Below are positions 24,914 through 36,270 of a stretch of DNA of 64,000 nucleotides, piece after piece. A program made the translations under genes and the position numbers. The stretch comes from Aureimonas sp. AU12. GTDB taxonomy: Bacteria; Pseudomonadota; Alphaproteobacteria; Rhizobiales; Rhizobiaceae. Location of the stretch: the NCBI RefSeq assembly GCF_001463705.1, contig NZ_BBWH01000004.1, positions 124,001-188,000 on the forward strand. Direction: 5' to 3'. The notes under the pieces are model-generated. The model was not told the origin of the DNA, made no database searches, and saw only the letters and a list, made by a program, of their open reading frames with translations. Numbering within the stretch: position 1 is the first letter of the stretch; every line of letters begins with the position of its first letter.

Positions 24914-27888
24914 GCGCGTTCCGCACGGCCTCGGGCGGCCGAATCGACCGCGCCTCGCCCCTCACCTTCTCCTTCGACGGCGTCACCTATCGCGGCTACG
25001 AGGGCGACACGCTGGCCTCGGCGTTGCTGGCCAACGGCGTCCATCTCGTCGGGCGCTCCTTCAAGTATCACCGGCCGCGCGGCATCCTCACCGCCGGGTC
25101 GGAAGAGCCGAACGCGCTCGTCGGCGTCGGCGCCGACGAGGCGCATTACACGCCGAACCTGCGGGCGACGCAGGTCGAGCTCTACCAGGGGCTCGTCGCC
25201 ACCAGCCAGAACCGCTGGCCCTCGCTCCGCCACGATGTCGGTGCGGTGAACGACGTGCTGGGCAAGTTCTTCTCGGCCGGCTTCTACTACAAGACCTTCA
25301 TGTGGCCGCGCTCGGCCTGGGAGAAGCTTTACGAGCCGATCATCCGCCATGCCGCCGGGCTCGGGCGCGCGCCGGAAACGGCGGATGCCGACCGCTACAC
25401 CCAGCGCTTCGCCCATTGCGAGGTGCTGGTCGTCGGCGCCGGTCCCGCAGGGCTCGCGGCGGCGCTGGCGGCGTCGGAAGACCCGGACGCGCGCGTCATC
25501 CTCTGCGACGAGCAGTCGGAAATGGGCGGCGCGCTGCTGCACGAGAGCGACGCGGTGATCGACGGCCTGTCGGGACCGGCCTTCGTGCGCGACTGCCTGC
25601 ACAAGCTGCGGGCGCGGCCGAACGTGACGCTGCTGCCGCGCACCACCGGCTTCGGCTTCTACCCGCACAATTTCATGGGCCTGTGCGAGCGCGTCACCGA
25701 GCATCTCGCCCATGCGGATCCCCGCCTGCCGCGCGAGCGCCTGTGGCAGGTCCGCGCCGCGCGCATCGTCTTCGCCACCGGCTCGATCGAGCGGCCGATG
25801 GTGTTCCCGGACAACGACCGGCCGGGCATCCTCATGGCCGAAGCGGCGCGCCACTACGCCAACCGCTACGGCGTGCTGCCGGGCCGCCGCGCGCTCGTGT
25901 TCACCGCCGGCGACAGCGCCTATCGCGCGGCGCTCGATCTGAGGGCCGCCGGCGTCGAGATCGCGGGGATCGCGGATCTTCGCGACAATCCGTCGGGCCT
26001 CTACGTCGAGAAGGCCCGCGCCGCGGGTATTCCGATCTATCCGGCGACCTCGGTGTCCAAGACCTCCGGGCGGCTGCGCATTTCGTCCGCGACCCTGATG
26101 CGCAAGGGCTGGACGAGCGGCGAGGAGATCGCCTGCGACTGTCTCCTGATGTCGGCCGGCTTCACGCCGACGATCTCGCTTTTCTCGCAGTCGCGCGGCA
26201 AGATGCGCTGGGACGAGGCACTCGACGCCTACATTCCCGCCGAATCCGTCGAGGACGAACGCTCGGCCGGTGCCTGCCGCGGCGTCTACGATCTCGCCGA
26301 AGTTCTGGCGGACGGCGACGCAGCCGGACGCAATGGTGGATCGGGCAGCCCGCACGCGGTCGAGGCCATCGCGACCGGGCACGATGGCTTCCGAGGCGCG
26401 GCGTTCCACGGCGGCGACCCGCGCAAGGTGAAGGCCTTCGTCGACTTCCAGAACGACGTGACCGCCAAGGATGTGCGCCTTGCCACGCAGGAGGGCTTCC
26501 GCTCGATCGAGCACGTGAAGCGCTACACGACCTCCGGCATGGCGACCGACCAGGGACGCCTCTCCAACATCAACGCGCTCGCCATCGTCTCGCAGGAGAT
26601 CGGCAAGCCGGAGACGGCAATCGGCCTCACCACCTTCCGCCCGCCCTATACACCGACGACCTTCGGCAATTTCGCGGGCGCCGCGCGCGGCAAGCTCTTT
26701 GATCCCGTGCGCACCACGCCGATCCACGACTGGGCCGCTGAACGCGGCGCCGCGTTCGAGGATGTCGGCATCTGGAAGCGTGCGCACTACTTTCCGCAGG
26801 GTGGCGAGGACCTGCACGCCGCCGTGGCGCGCGAGTGCCGCGCCGTGCGACAGTTGGTCGGTATCTTCGACGCCTCGACCCTGGGCAAGATCGAGGTGGT
26901 CGGCCCCGACGCTGCCGAGTTCGTCGAGCGGATCTACACCAACCCGTTCAAGAAGCTGGCCATCGGGGGCTTGCGCTACGGCGTAACGCTGCGCGAAGAC
27001 GGGTTCGTGATGGACGACGGCGTCGTCGGACGCGTCGCGGAGGATCGCTTCCACCTGACCACCACGACCGGCGGCGCGCCGCGCGTGCTCCATCACATGG
27101 AGGATTATCTCCAGACCGAATGGCCCCATCTCGACGTCTGGCTGACCTCGATCACCGAGGAATGGGCTGTTATCGCGGTGCAGGGGCCGAAGGCGCGCAA
27201 GGTGATCGAAGGGCTGGTGGACGGGCTCGACATCTCCCGCGAGGCGATGGCCCACATGCAGATGCGCGAAGGCACGATCCTCGGCGTACCGATGCGGCTC
27301 TGGCGCGTGTCCTTCACCGGAGAACTCGGCTTCGAGATCAACGTGCCGGCGGGCCATGGCCGCCGCATCTGGGAGGCCGTCTTCGCGGCGGGCGAGCCCT
27401 ACGGCATCACCCCCTACGGCACAGAGACCATGCACGTGCTGCGCGCCGAGAAGGGCTACATCATCGTCGGCCAGGAGACGGACGGAACGGCGGTGCCGGA
27501 CGATGTCGGCCTCGCCTGGGCGGTGGCCAAGAAGAAGCACGATTTCGTCGGCATGCGCTCGCTGGGCCGTCCCGCGCTCTCGGCGCCCGGCCGCAAGCAG
27601 ATGGTCGGTCTTCTGACGAAGGACCCCGCCATCGTGCTGGAGGAAGGCGCGCAGATCGTCGAGCACCATGAGCGGGCGGACGCCATCGCCAGCGGATCGG
27701 CGCTCGGGCACGTCACCTCGTCCTACCGCTCGGAAACCCTGTCGCGCTCGATCGCGCTGGCGCTGGTGAAGAACGGCCGTGCACGGATCGGCGAGACCAT
27801 CGACATTCCCATGCCGAACGGGCGGATCGCGGCCGAAATCGTCGATCCCGTCTTCTACGACAAAGCGAACGAGCGCCTCGATGTCTGA
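24910..27888 (+). CDS. soxA: Sarcosine oxidase subunit alpha
   Basis: 992 residues, full length. The N-terminal ferredoxin-like fold (LTFSFDGVTYRGYEGDTLASALLANG, with no iron-sulfur cysteines) is followed by the NAD-binding domain EVLVVGAGPAGLAAALAA at about residue 171. A second Rossmann segment (RRALVFTAGDSAYRAAL) comes next. From about residue 590 there is a GcvT/aminomethyltransferase-type folate domain (VGIFDASTLGKIEVVGPDAAEFVERIYTN, WRVSFTGELGFEINVPAG, GTETMHVLRAEKGYIIVGQETDGT). This subunit holds NAD+ and tetrahydrofolate and releases 5,10-methylene-THF. Its last 8 bp overlap soxG. Confidence 0.97.
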   Translation: MSAFRTASGGRIDRASPLTFSFDGVTYRGYEGDTLASALLANGVHLVGRSFKYHRPRGILTAGSEEPNALVGVGADEAHYTPNLRATQVELYQGLVATSQNRWPSLRHDVGAVNDVLGKFFSAGFYYKTFMWPRSAWEKLYEPIIRHAAGLGRAPETADADRYTQRFAHCEVLVVGAGPAGLAAALAASEDPDARVILCDEQSEMGGALLHESDAVIDGLSGPAFVRDCLHKLRARPNVTLLPRTTGFGFYPHNFMGLCERVTEHLAHADPRLPRERLWQVRAARIVFATGSIERPMVFPDNDRPGILMAEAARHYANRYGVLPGRRALVFTAGDSAYRAALDLRAAGVEIAGIADLRDNPSGLYVEKARAAGIPIYPATSVSKTSGRLRISSATLMRKGWTSGEEIACDCLLMSAGFTPTISLFSQSRGKMRWDEALDAYIPAESVEDERSAGACRGVYDLAEVLADGDAAGRNGGSGSPHAVEAIATGHDGFRGAAFHGGDPRKVKAFVDFQNDVTAKDVRLATQEGFRSIEHVKRYTTSGMATDQGRLSNINALAIVSQEIGKPETAIGLTTFRPPYTPTTFGNFAGAARGKLFDPVRTTPIHDWAAERGAAFEDVGIWKRAHYFPQGGEDLHAAVARECRAVRQLVGIFDASTLGKIEVVGPDAAEFVERIYTNPFKKLAIGGLRYGVTLREDGFVMDDGVVGRVAEDRFHLTTTTGGAPRVLHHMEDYLQTEWPHLDVWLTSITEEWAVIAVQGPKARKVIEGLVDGLDISREAMAHMQMREGTILGVPMRLWRVSFTGELGFEINVPAGHGRRIWEAVFAAGEPYGITPYGTETMHVLRAEKGYIIVGQETDGTAVPDDVGLAWAVAKKKHDFVGMRSLGRPALSAPGRKQMVGLLTKDPAIVLEEGAQIVEHHERADAIASGSALGHVTSSYRSETLSRSIALALVKNGRARIGETIDIPMPNGRIAAEIVDPVFYDKANERLDV

Positions 27889-28447
27889 CGTCACCGCCAT
27901 CCCCGCTTCGCCGCTGGCCTCGCGTCCCGGCTTTGGCTCGGCCTCGCATGTGCGCGTCGAGCCGCTCGGGCCTCGCGTCCGCCTCAACTTGCGGCTCCGC
28001 GACGAGGCGGGGTTCGGCGGCGTCGAGCAGGCGTTCGGCGTCGCGCTGCCGCGCGAGGCCTGCCGCTTCACGGACCGCGATGGCCGGCGCGCGCTCTGGC
28101 TCGGGCCCGACGAATGGCTGCTCGGCGCCTCAGGCGAAAGCGGGGCTCTCGTCGCGTCGCTCGGCGGCGCGCTCGCCGTCATCCCGCATTCGCTCACCGA
28201 TGTCAGCCACCGCTCGACCGCGATTTCGCTCAGCGGACTGGAGGCAGCAAACCTCCTGAACGCGGGCTGCCCGCTCGACCTGTCGCTGCGCAGCTTTCCG
28301 GTGGGCATGGGCACGCGGACCGTGCTGGCCAAGGCCGAACTCGTGCTCATGCGGGTGGGCGAGGAGGCGTTCGAGATCGATGTCTGGCGTTCGTTCGCGG
28401 CTTACGTCTTCGACTTCCTCGCGGAAGCCGCGCGCGAATACGCCTGA
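27881..28447 (+). CDS. soxG: Sarcosine oxidase subunit gamma
   Basis: 188 residues. RVRLNLRLRDEAGFGGVEQAFGVALPREACRF, RRALWLGPDEWLLGA, SLTDVSHRSTAISLSGLEAANLLNAGCPLDL and MGTRTVLAKAELVLMRVGEEAFEIDVWRSFAAYVFDFL match SoxG, a folate-barrel-like structural subunit. It starts 8 bp inside the end of soxA, which couples their translation. It is the last gene of soxBDAG; 169 bp separate it from gbcA. Confidence 0.94.
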   Translation: MSDVTAIPASPLASRPGFGSASHVRVEPLGPRVRLNLRLRDEAGFGGVEQAFGVALPREACRFTDRDGRRALWLGPDEWLLGASGESGALVASLGGALAVIPHSLTDVSHRSTAISLSGLEAANLLNAGCPLDLSLRSFPVGMGTRTVLAKAELVLMRVGEEAFEIDVWRSFAAYVFDFLAEAAREYA

Positions 28448-28523
28448 CGAGGCTCGGCTACCGCCGGAGACCATTCCAGGGCCTGTATCGCCCGCCCCGT
28501 GAGCATCCTGACTATATTCGAGC

Positions 28524-28551
28524 ATGTCGCAATCGCGACAACTTGCGTCGC
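28524..28551 (+). promoter_or_regulatory. Candidate regulator site upstream of gbcA
   Basis: TGTCGC-AATC-GCGACA (28525-28540) is a perfect 6-bp palindrome. A further GCGTCGC lies about 21 bp after the first TCGC. The decamer ATGTCGCAAT is shared with the soxB leader. The site is about 75 bp upstream of the gbcA start, in an activator position. Confidence 0.5.
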
Positions 28552-28616
28552 TCGCACATAAGTACGAAGCTCGTAATCATTCCAGACTGCGGACGGTTTG
28601 TCTCGGGAGCCACCTC

Positions 28617-29894
28617 ATGCTCGACCGCACTTCGACGTCCCTCAACGCCCTCCTGCGCCGGCGCCAGCCCGGCCACTCGCTGGAGGCGCCGTTCTACACG
28701 AGCCCGGAGATCTTCGCGGCCGACATCGAGGCGATCTTCGAGCGCCACTGGATCTTCGTCGGCACCGAACCGGACGTCGCCGAGCCCGGCGACGCGATGA
28801 CGGTGGACATCGGAGCCAACGCCATTCTCCTCGTGCGCGACGACGACATGGCGGTGCGCGCCTTCCACAATGTCTGTCGCCACCGCGGCGCGCGGCTGGT
28901 GCACGACGAGAAGACCACCGTCGGCAACCTGGTCTGCCGCTACCATTCCTGGACCTACAATCTCGACGGCGACCTGATCCATGCCGAGCACATGGGCGGC
29001 GACTTCAACCCCAAGTGCCACGGGCTGAAGCCCGTCCACGTGCGTTCGCTCGAAGGGCTGATCTTCATCTGCCTCGCCGACGAGCCGCCGGAAGACTTCG
29101 CCGAGATGGCCGCGGCCATGGGCCCCTACATCGCCCCTCACAACGTGCGCGATACGAAAATCGCCTTCCAGAGCGACATCATCGAGGAGGGCAACTGGAA
29201 GCTCGTGATGGAGAACAATCGCGAGTGCTACCATTGCGGCGCGAACCATCCCGAACTCACCGTGCCGCTCTTTGCCCACGGCTTCGGCTTCGCGCCGGAG
29301 GAACTCGACGAGGCCGAGCGCGCCGAGGCCGACCGCTACGCCGCGCTCGTGCGCGCCAGCCATGCCGAATGGGAGGCAGGCGGCATTCCCTCGCGCATGC
29401 TGGAGCATCTCGACGACATGGTGTCGGGCTATCGCACCGAGCGCCTGCCGCTCGACGGCGACGGCGAGAGCCACACGATGGACACGAAGGCCGCCTGCCG
29501 CCTGCCGCTCGGGCGCTTCGCCTCGGCGAAGATGGGCGGCCTGCACTACTGGACCCAGCCGAACTCCTGGCACCACTTCATGGGCGACCACATCGTCACC
29601 TTCTCGGCGATCCCGCTTTCCGCCGGCCAGACGCGGGTGCGCACCACCTGGCTCGTCCACAAGGACGCGGTGGAAGGTGTCGACTACGATCTCGCCAATC
29701 TCGTCGAGGTCTGGACCGCGACGAACGCGCAGGATGCCGAACTCGTCGGCTTCTGCCAGAAGGGCGCGCAGAGCCGCGCCTACGAGCCCGGCCCCTACTC
29801 GCCGCACACCGAGATGCTCGTCGAGAAATTCTGCCGCTGGTACATCGACCGGATGAGCGAGCATTTCGACGTCGCGCGCGCAGCGGCCGCCTGA
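28617..29894 (+). CDS. gbcA: Rieske-type oxygenase, glycine betaine monooxygenase large subunit (GbcA-like)
   Basis: 425 residues. The Rieske [2Fe-2S] ligands are NVCRHRGARL and CRYHSWTY. The mononuclear iron site is in MENNRECYHCGANHPEL (His-x4-His with upstream acids). The C-terminal domain has SWHHFMGDHIVTFSAIPLSAGQTRVRTTWLVHKDAVEG. It should demethylate glycine betaine to dimethylglycine with electrons from GbcB. The closest alternative is the stachydrine demethylase Stc2, but the sox, bet, cho and GbdR-like neighbours favour betaine. ATG 28617 has GGGAG 8 bases upstream. It is followed 8 bp later by gbcB. Confidence 0.88.
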   Translation: MLDRTSTSLNALLRRRQPGHSLEAPFYTSPEIFAADIEAIFERHWIFVGTEPDVAEPGDAMTVDIGANAILLVRDDDMAVRAFHNVCRHRGARLVHDEKTTVGNLVCRYHSWTYNLDGDLIHAEHMGGDFNPKCHGLKPVHVRSLEGLIFICLADEPPEDFAEMAAAMGPYIAPHNVRDTKIAFQSDIIEEGNWKLVMENNRECYHCGANHPELTVPLFAHGFGFAPEELDEAERAEADRYAALVRASHAEWEAGGIPSRMLEHLDDMVSGYRTERLPLDGDGESHTMDTKAACRLPLGRFASAKMGGLHYWTQPNSWHHFMGDHIVTFSAIPLSAGQTRVRTTWLVHKDAVEGVDYDLANLVEVWTATNAQDAELVGFCQKGAQSRAYEPGPYSPHTEMLVEKFCRWYIDRMSEHFDVARAAAA

Positions 29895-29902
29895 TCCCCT
29901 TG

Positions 29903-31006
29903 ATGGACAACGCCCCGTCCCCCGCGCCAACCGGCTATCTCCTCTTCGATCCCGAGGAAGACGACGTCCTGATCTGCCGCGCGGTGCGCGAGGAGACCCA
30001 TGACGTGAAGACCTTCGTCTTCGCGCCGCGCTCGCAGCGCCGCTTCGGCTTCCAGCCGGGCCAGTTCATGACGTTCGAGTTCGAGATCGCCGGCGAGACG
30101 ATCTATCGCTGCTATACGCTGTCGGGCGCGCCGACCCGGCCCGACACCTGCTCGATCACGGTCAAACGCGTACCGGGCGGTCCCGTCTCGAACTGGCTGC
30201 ACGACACGTTCCGGCCGGGCATGGCGCTGAAGGCGACGGGGCCGATGGGCGACTTCTCCTGGTCGCGCCACCCGTCGACGGATGCCAAGTACCTGCTGAT
30301 CTCCGGCGGCAGCGGCGTCACGCCGATGATGTCGATGACGCGCGCCGCCTACGATCTCGCCGAGATCCGCGACACCGTCTTCGTCCATGCCGCGCGCACG
30401 CCGGCCGACATCGTCTTCCGCGACGAGCTCGACATGATGGCGCGACGCAACCGCTCGATCCGTGTCGCCCATATCTGCGAGGCCGACGCGCCGCAGGAGA
30501 GTTGGGCCGGCCTTCGCGGTCGCCTGACGCTCAGCGGCCTCGAAGCGCTGGCGCCGGATTTTCGAACGCGCGAGATCTTCGTCTGCGGCCCCTCGCCCTT
30601 CATGGCGGCGGTGCGCAACCTCCTGAAGGAGGCCGGCTTCGACATGAGCCGGCACCACGAGGAAAGCTTCAACTTCGAGGAGCTGTCGGGCGCCGAGCAG
30701 GCCGAGGTGGTGGAGGCGACCGAGGACATGGCGCCGGCCGTGCGCACCTTCCGCATCGAGTTCGCCAAGACCCGCCGCGTCGTCGAATGCCCGGAGGACC
30801 TGTCGATCCTCGAAGCGGCCAAGCGCGCCGGCATGCGCCTGCCCTCGTCCTGCACGAAGGGGCTCTGCGGCACCTGCAAATCCAAGAAGGTCTCGGGCGA
30901 AGTGGCGATGACGCATCAGGGCGGCATCCGGCAGCGCGAGATCGACGCGGGGCAGATCCTCATCTGCTGTTCCAAGCCGCTGTCCGACGTGGTGATCGAG
31001 CGCTGA
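29903..31006 (+). CDS. gbcB: Glycine betaine monooxygenase reductase subunit (GbcB-like)
   Basis: 367 residues in three parts: an FMN/FAD-binding barrel (about 20-130, FQPGQFMTFEFEIAGETIYRCYTLSGAP), an NAD-binding domain (about 135-255, LLISGGSGVTPMMSMTRAAYD, IFVCGPSPFMAAVRNLL), and a C-terminal plant-type ferredoxin domain (about 285-367). The ferredoxin cluster cysteines are in SSCTKGLCGTCKSKKVSG and ILICCSKPLSD. It passes electrons from NADH to the Rieske oxygenase encoded just before it. Its stop overlaps the start of the AraC-type regulator (TGATG at 31004-31008). Confidence 0.9.
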   Translation: MDNAPSPAPTGYLLFDPEEDDVLICRAVREETHDVKTFVFAPRSQRRFGFQPGQFMTFEFEIAGETIYRCYTLSGAPTRPDTCSITVKRVPGGPVSNWLHDTFRPGMALKATGPMGDFSWSRHPSTDAKYLLISGGSGVTPMMSMTRAAYDLAEIRDTVFVHAARTPADIVFRDELDMMARRNRSIRVAHICEADAPQESWAGLRGRLTLSGLEALAPDFRTREIFVCGPSPFMAAVRNLLKEAGFDMSRHHEESFNFEELSGAEQAEVVEATEDMAPAVRTFRIEFAKTRRVVECPEDLSILEAAKRAGMRLPSSCTKGLCGTCKSKKVSGEVAMTHQGGIRQREIDAGQILICCSKPLSDVVIER

Positions 31007-32073
31007 TGGCGACGCGCGACGGCGGCCCTCTCCACGCCTCAACCTCCCCCCTGGCCTCGCCGCTGGCCGCGCTGACGCGCTTCGCCTTCCTGACCCTGCC
31101 GAACTACTCGCTTATCGCCGTCTCGGCGGCGGTCGAGGCCCTGCGCATGGCCAATTACGTCGCCGGCGAGGAGATCTATGCCTGGCAGGTGACGACGCCC
31201 GGCGGCGAACCGGCGCGGGCCTCCGGCGGCCTGCAGCTCGGGCCGACCGTCTCGCTCGCCGATACCGCGCCCTTCGACGTGCTCTTCGTCTGCGGCGGCG
31301 TCGACGTGCGCCACGCCGTGGACCGGCGCACCGTGGACGAGCTCCGCCGCCTCGCCCGGCGCGGCATCCCGCTCGGCGCCCTTTGCACCGGCACCTTCGC
31401 CCTCGCCGAGGCCGGCCTTCTCGACGGCTATCGCTGTGCCATCCATTGGGAAAACCTCGGCGCGATCCGCGAGGAATTCGGCGAGGTCGAATTCACCGAA
31501 GACCTCTTCGTCATCGACCGCGACCGCTTCACCTGCACCGGCGGTTCCGCGCCGCTCGACCTCATCGCCGCCTTCATCGAGGCGCGGCTGGGGCGCGCGG
31601 CGGCCGAGCGCATGTCCGAGCAGTTCATTCTCGAACGCCTGCGCGGCGGCGCCGAGCCGCAGCATCCGCCGCTGCGCCACCGCGGCCACAGCCACCCGGC
31701 GCTCGAACAGGCGGCGGCGCTGATGGCCAAGACGATCGGTGCGCCGCTGGCGATCGCCGTGATCGCGGCGCGAGTCGGCCTCTCGGCCCGCCAGCTGGAG
31801 CGCCTGTTCAGCCTGCATATCGGTATGGGGCCGGCGGAGTTCTCGATGGCGCTGCGGCTCGACCATGCGCGCGAGCTGCTGCGCCAGTCCGATCTCGCCG
31901 TCACGGCCGTCGGCGTCGCCTCGGGCTTCGTCTCCTCGGCGCATTTCTCCTCGGCCTATCGCCGACGCTTCGGCCACGCGCCCCGCGCCGAGCGTGCCGC
32001 GCCCCTCGCTCGCCCCATGGCTAGGGTGCGCACGCCCCTGTCGGGACAGCCGGACCCGCTTCCCTCGTCCTGA
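31006..32073 (+). CDS. GlxA/GbdR-type AraC-family transcriptional regulator
   Basis: 355 residues. Residues about 25-200 are a class I glutamine amidotransferase-like (DJ-1/PfpI) domain with FLTLPNYSLIAVSAAVEALRMANYVAG, DVLFVCGGVDVRHAVDR and GALCTGTFALAEAGLLDGYRCAIHWENL. Residues about 235-335 are an AraC double helix-turn-helix (IAARVGLSARQLERLFSLHIGMGPAEFSMALRL, VGVASGFVSSAHFSSAYRRRFG). This is the GbdR architecture: GbdR activates betaine and sarcosine catabolic genes when betaine or dimethylglycine is present. TGATG overlap with gbcB couples its synthesis to the enzyme. It converges on betA, 28 bp away. Confidence 0.88.
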   Translation: MATRDGGPLHASTSPLASPLAALTRFAFLTLPNYSLIAVSAAVEALRMANYVAGEEIYAWQVTTPGGEPARASGGLQLGPTVSLADTAPFDVLFVCGGVDVRHAVDRRTVDELRRLARRGIPLGALCTGTFALAEAGLLDGYRCAIHWENLGAIREEFGEVEFTEDLFVIDRDRFTCTGGSAPLDLIAAFIEARLGRAAAERMSEQFILERLRGGAEPQHPPLRHRGHSHPALEQAAALMAKTIGAPLAIAVIAARVGLSARQLERLFSLHIGMGPAEFSMALRLDHARELLRQSDLAVTAVGVASGFVSSAHFSSAYRRRFGHAPRAERAAPLARPMARVRTPLSGQPDPLPSS

Positions 32074-32101
32074 TCTTCGGCCGCGATCGTTCCGGCTGCC
32101 G

Positions 32102-33772
32102 TCAGAGAGCGGCCTGCGCCGGCAGCGGCAGGAAGGCGACGCGCTCATAGGGCACGTCGGCCGCCGCCAGCGGCGCCCGGCCACGGATGATGTCGGCCGC
32201 CTTTTCCGCGATCATGATCGTCGGCGCGTTGAGATTGCCGGTCGTGATCGAGGGCATGATCGAGGAATCGACGATCCGCAGTCGCTCCAAGCCGATCACC
32301 CGCGTCTCGGGATCGACCACCGCCAGCGGGTCGGACGCGCCGCCCATGCGGCAGGTGCAGGACGGATGATAGGCGCTCTCGACGTGATCGCGCACGAAGG
32401 CGTCGATCTCGTCGTCGGTCTGCACGTCCGCGCCCGGCTGCATCTCGCGCCCGCGATACCGGTCGAAGGAAGCCTGCGCGAAGATCTCGCGGGTCAGGCG
32501 CACGCACGCCCGCATCTCCCGCCAGTCGTCGGCATGGCTCATGTAGTTGAAGAGGATGCGCGGCGGCGCCGCCGGGTCGGGCGAGGCCAGCCGCACCGTG
32601 CCGCGCGACTTCGAACGCATCGGCCCGACATGGGCCTGGAACCCGTGCTCGGAGGCCAGTCCCTTGCCGTCGTAGGTCACGGCCAGCGGCAGGAAATGGT
32701 ACTGGATGTCGGCATGGTCGATCTCGGGCGAGGAGCGAATGAAGCCGCAGCTCTCGAAATGGTTGGTGGCGCCGAGCCCCTTCTTCGTCAGCAGCCAGCG
32801 GGCGCCGATCGAGCCCTTGGCGAACGGGCTCATCGAGGAAAACAGGGTGATCGGCTCGCGGCACGCCACCTGGAAGTAGAATTCCAGATGGTCCTGCAGG
32901 TTGGCGCCGACGCCCGGCCGGTCGGCGACGACCGCGATGCCCTGCGCCGCAAGGTCGGCACCCGGACCGACGCCGCTCAGCATCAGGAGCTTGGGTGAAT
33001 TGATCGACCCCGCCGACAGGATCACCTCGCGCCGGGCCGTGGCGGTCACCTTGCGGTTGCCGACCGTGTAGGCGACCCCGGTCGCGGTGCGGCCCTCGAA
33101 GGTGACGCGCTCGACGAAGGCGCCGGTCTGGACCTTCAGGTTGGCGCGCCCGAGCGCCGGCTTGAGATAGGCATTGGCGGTGGACCAGCGGCGGCCGTTG
33201 TGGACGGTCATGTCCATCCGGCCGAAGCCCTCCTGCGTGGCGCCGTTGATGTCGTCGTTGTGGAGGTGGCCCGCCTCCTCGGCGGCCGCCATGAACGCCT
33301 GATGCAGGGGGTTGTCGAGCGTGCCGTAAGTCGTGTGCAGCGCGCCTTCGCCGCCGCGATAGGGATCACCGCCGGCGCGCCGGTGCTCGGCCCGGCGAAA
33401 ATAGGGCAGCACGTCCGGGTAGCTCCAGCCGCGGGCGCCCTCGTGCTCCCAGCGGTCGAAATCGGCGGGCGCGCCGCGCACGTAGACCATGCCGTTGATC
33501 GAGGACGAACCGCCCAGCACCTTGCCGCGCGGCACGTTCATCCGCCGGCCGCCGAGATGCGGCTCGGGCTCGGAATGATAGCCCCAGTTGTACTTCTTCA
33601 TGTTCATCGGGATCGACAGCGCGCTCGGCATCTGAATCAGCACCGAGCGGTCGGACCCGCCGAACTCCAGCAGCAGCACCGAGGCGCGGCCGTCCTCGGT
33701 CAGCCGGTTGGCGAGGACGCAACCGGCCGATCCGGCGCCGACGATCACGTAGTCGAAGCTCTCGACATCCAT
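32102..33772 (-). CDS. betA: Choline dehydrogenase, GMC oxidoreductase
   Basis: 556 residues. The FAD motif is [22 protein letters not shown] signatures are [29 protein letters not shown] and [24 protein letters not shown]. The catalytic His is in [14 protein letters not shown], with the C-terminal [26 protein letters not shown]. It oxidises choline to betaine aldehyde and can continue to betaine, as an inner-membrane-associated flavoenzyme. AGGAGA lies 9 bases before the ATG at 33772. It starts 29 bp after the betI-betB fusion on the same strand, so both are one operon. Confidence 0.96.
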   Translation of the reverse strand: MDVESFDYVIVGAGSAGCVLANRLTEDGRASVLLLEFGGSDRSVLIQMPSALSIPMNMKKYNWGYHSEPEPHLGGRRMNVPRGKVLGGSSSINGMVYVRGAPADFDRWEHEGARGWSYPDVLPYFRRAEHRRAGGDPYRGGEGALHTTYGTLDNPLHQAFMAAAEEAGHLHNDDINGATQEGFGRMDMTVHNGRRWSTANAYLKPALGRANLKVQTGAFVERVTFEGRTATGVAYTVGNRKVTATARREVILSAGSINSPKLLMLSGVGPGADLAAQGIAVVADRPGVGANLQDHLEFYFQVACREPITLFSSMSPFAKGSIGARWLLTKKGLGATNHFESCGFIRSSPEIDHADIQYHFLPLAVTYDGKGLASEHGFQAHVGPMRSKSRGTVRLASPDPAAPPRILFNYMSHADDWREMRACVRLTREIFAQASFDRYRGREMQPGADVQTDDEIDAFVRDHVESAYHPSCTCRMGGASDPLAVVDPETRVIGLERLRIVDSSIMPSITTGNLNAPTIMIAEKAADIIRGRAPLAAADVPYERVAFLPLPAQAAL

Positions 33773-33801
33773 CGAAATGGTCTCCTGGGTCGACGGACGG
33801 A

Positions 33802-35916
<2,115 letters not shown>

Positions 35917-35940
35917 GGCGGTCTCCTGCGGGACACCCCG

Positions 35941-35974
35941 TTCATAGCCGGCGTTGATCGATCATTCAATCAAC
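35941..35974 (-). promoter_or_regulatory. Promoter of betIB-betA with overlapping BetI-like operator
   Basis: On the minus strand TTGAAT (35964-35969) and TATGAA (35941-35946) are 17 bp apart, a good sigma-70 promoter. The palindrome GTTGAT-N10-ATCAAC (35953-35974) covers the -35 and part of the spacer. Its half-sites resemble known BetI boxes (TTGAT...TTCAATCAA). Binding here would block transcription of the fusion and betA. Confidence 0.75.
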
Positions 35975-36117
35975 CGGCAGACGACGGCAACCCCGATGAT
36001 CGGCGCGAAGCTTAAGGCTGCGCGATGATGGCGTTAAGACCGTCTTCGATGAAAGCGTCCATTATTTTTTACTCACGACGCCGAAGCTCTGCGCCGGGAG
36101 CCGAGTTCAGCACAAGT

Positions 36118-36148
36118 ATTGAACGAGCATTCAATCTTCGTCTTGACA
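36118..36148 (+). promoter_or_regulatory. Second BetI-like box and candidate choX promoter
   Basis: ATTGAACGAGCATTCAAT (36118-36135) is a perfect ATTGAA-N6-TTCAAT palindrome, related in sequence to the site at 35953. A perfect -35 TTGACA lies at 36143-36148, 7 bp downstream, leading rightward to choX (start 36271). The -10 is not clear (TCACAT at 17 bp). The whole gap 35917-36270 (354 bp) between the divergent bet and cho operons holds these two sites and no supported gene. Confidence 0.65.
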
Positions 36149-36270
36149 ACTGCACACGGACGTTTTCACATCGTGAGGATGTCGTCGATTGTCGATGCGA
36201 TCAACGCATCCTGTCGTGTATTTTCGCAACTCCGGCGCGCGCGCGCCATCGGATGCAGGGAACAAGACGC

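Noticed and set aside
24805-28350. A minus-strand open frame of about 1180 codons opposite soxD, soxA and soxG
   Set aside because: It is an antisense shadow of high-GC sarcosine oxidase genes. The translation is Arg/His/Asp-rich without any family motif, while the plus strand encodes complete known proteins.
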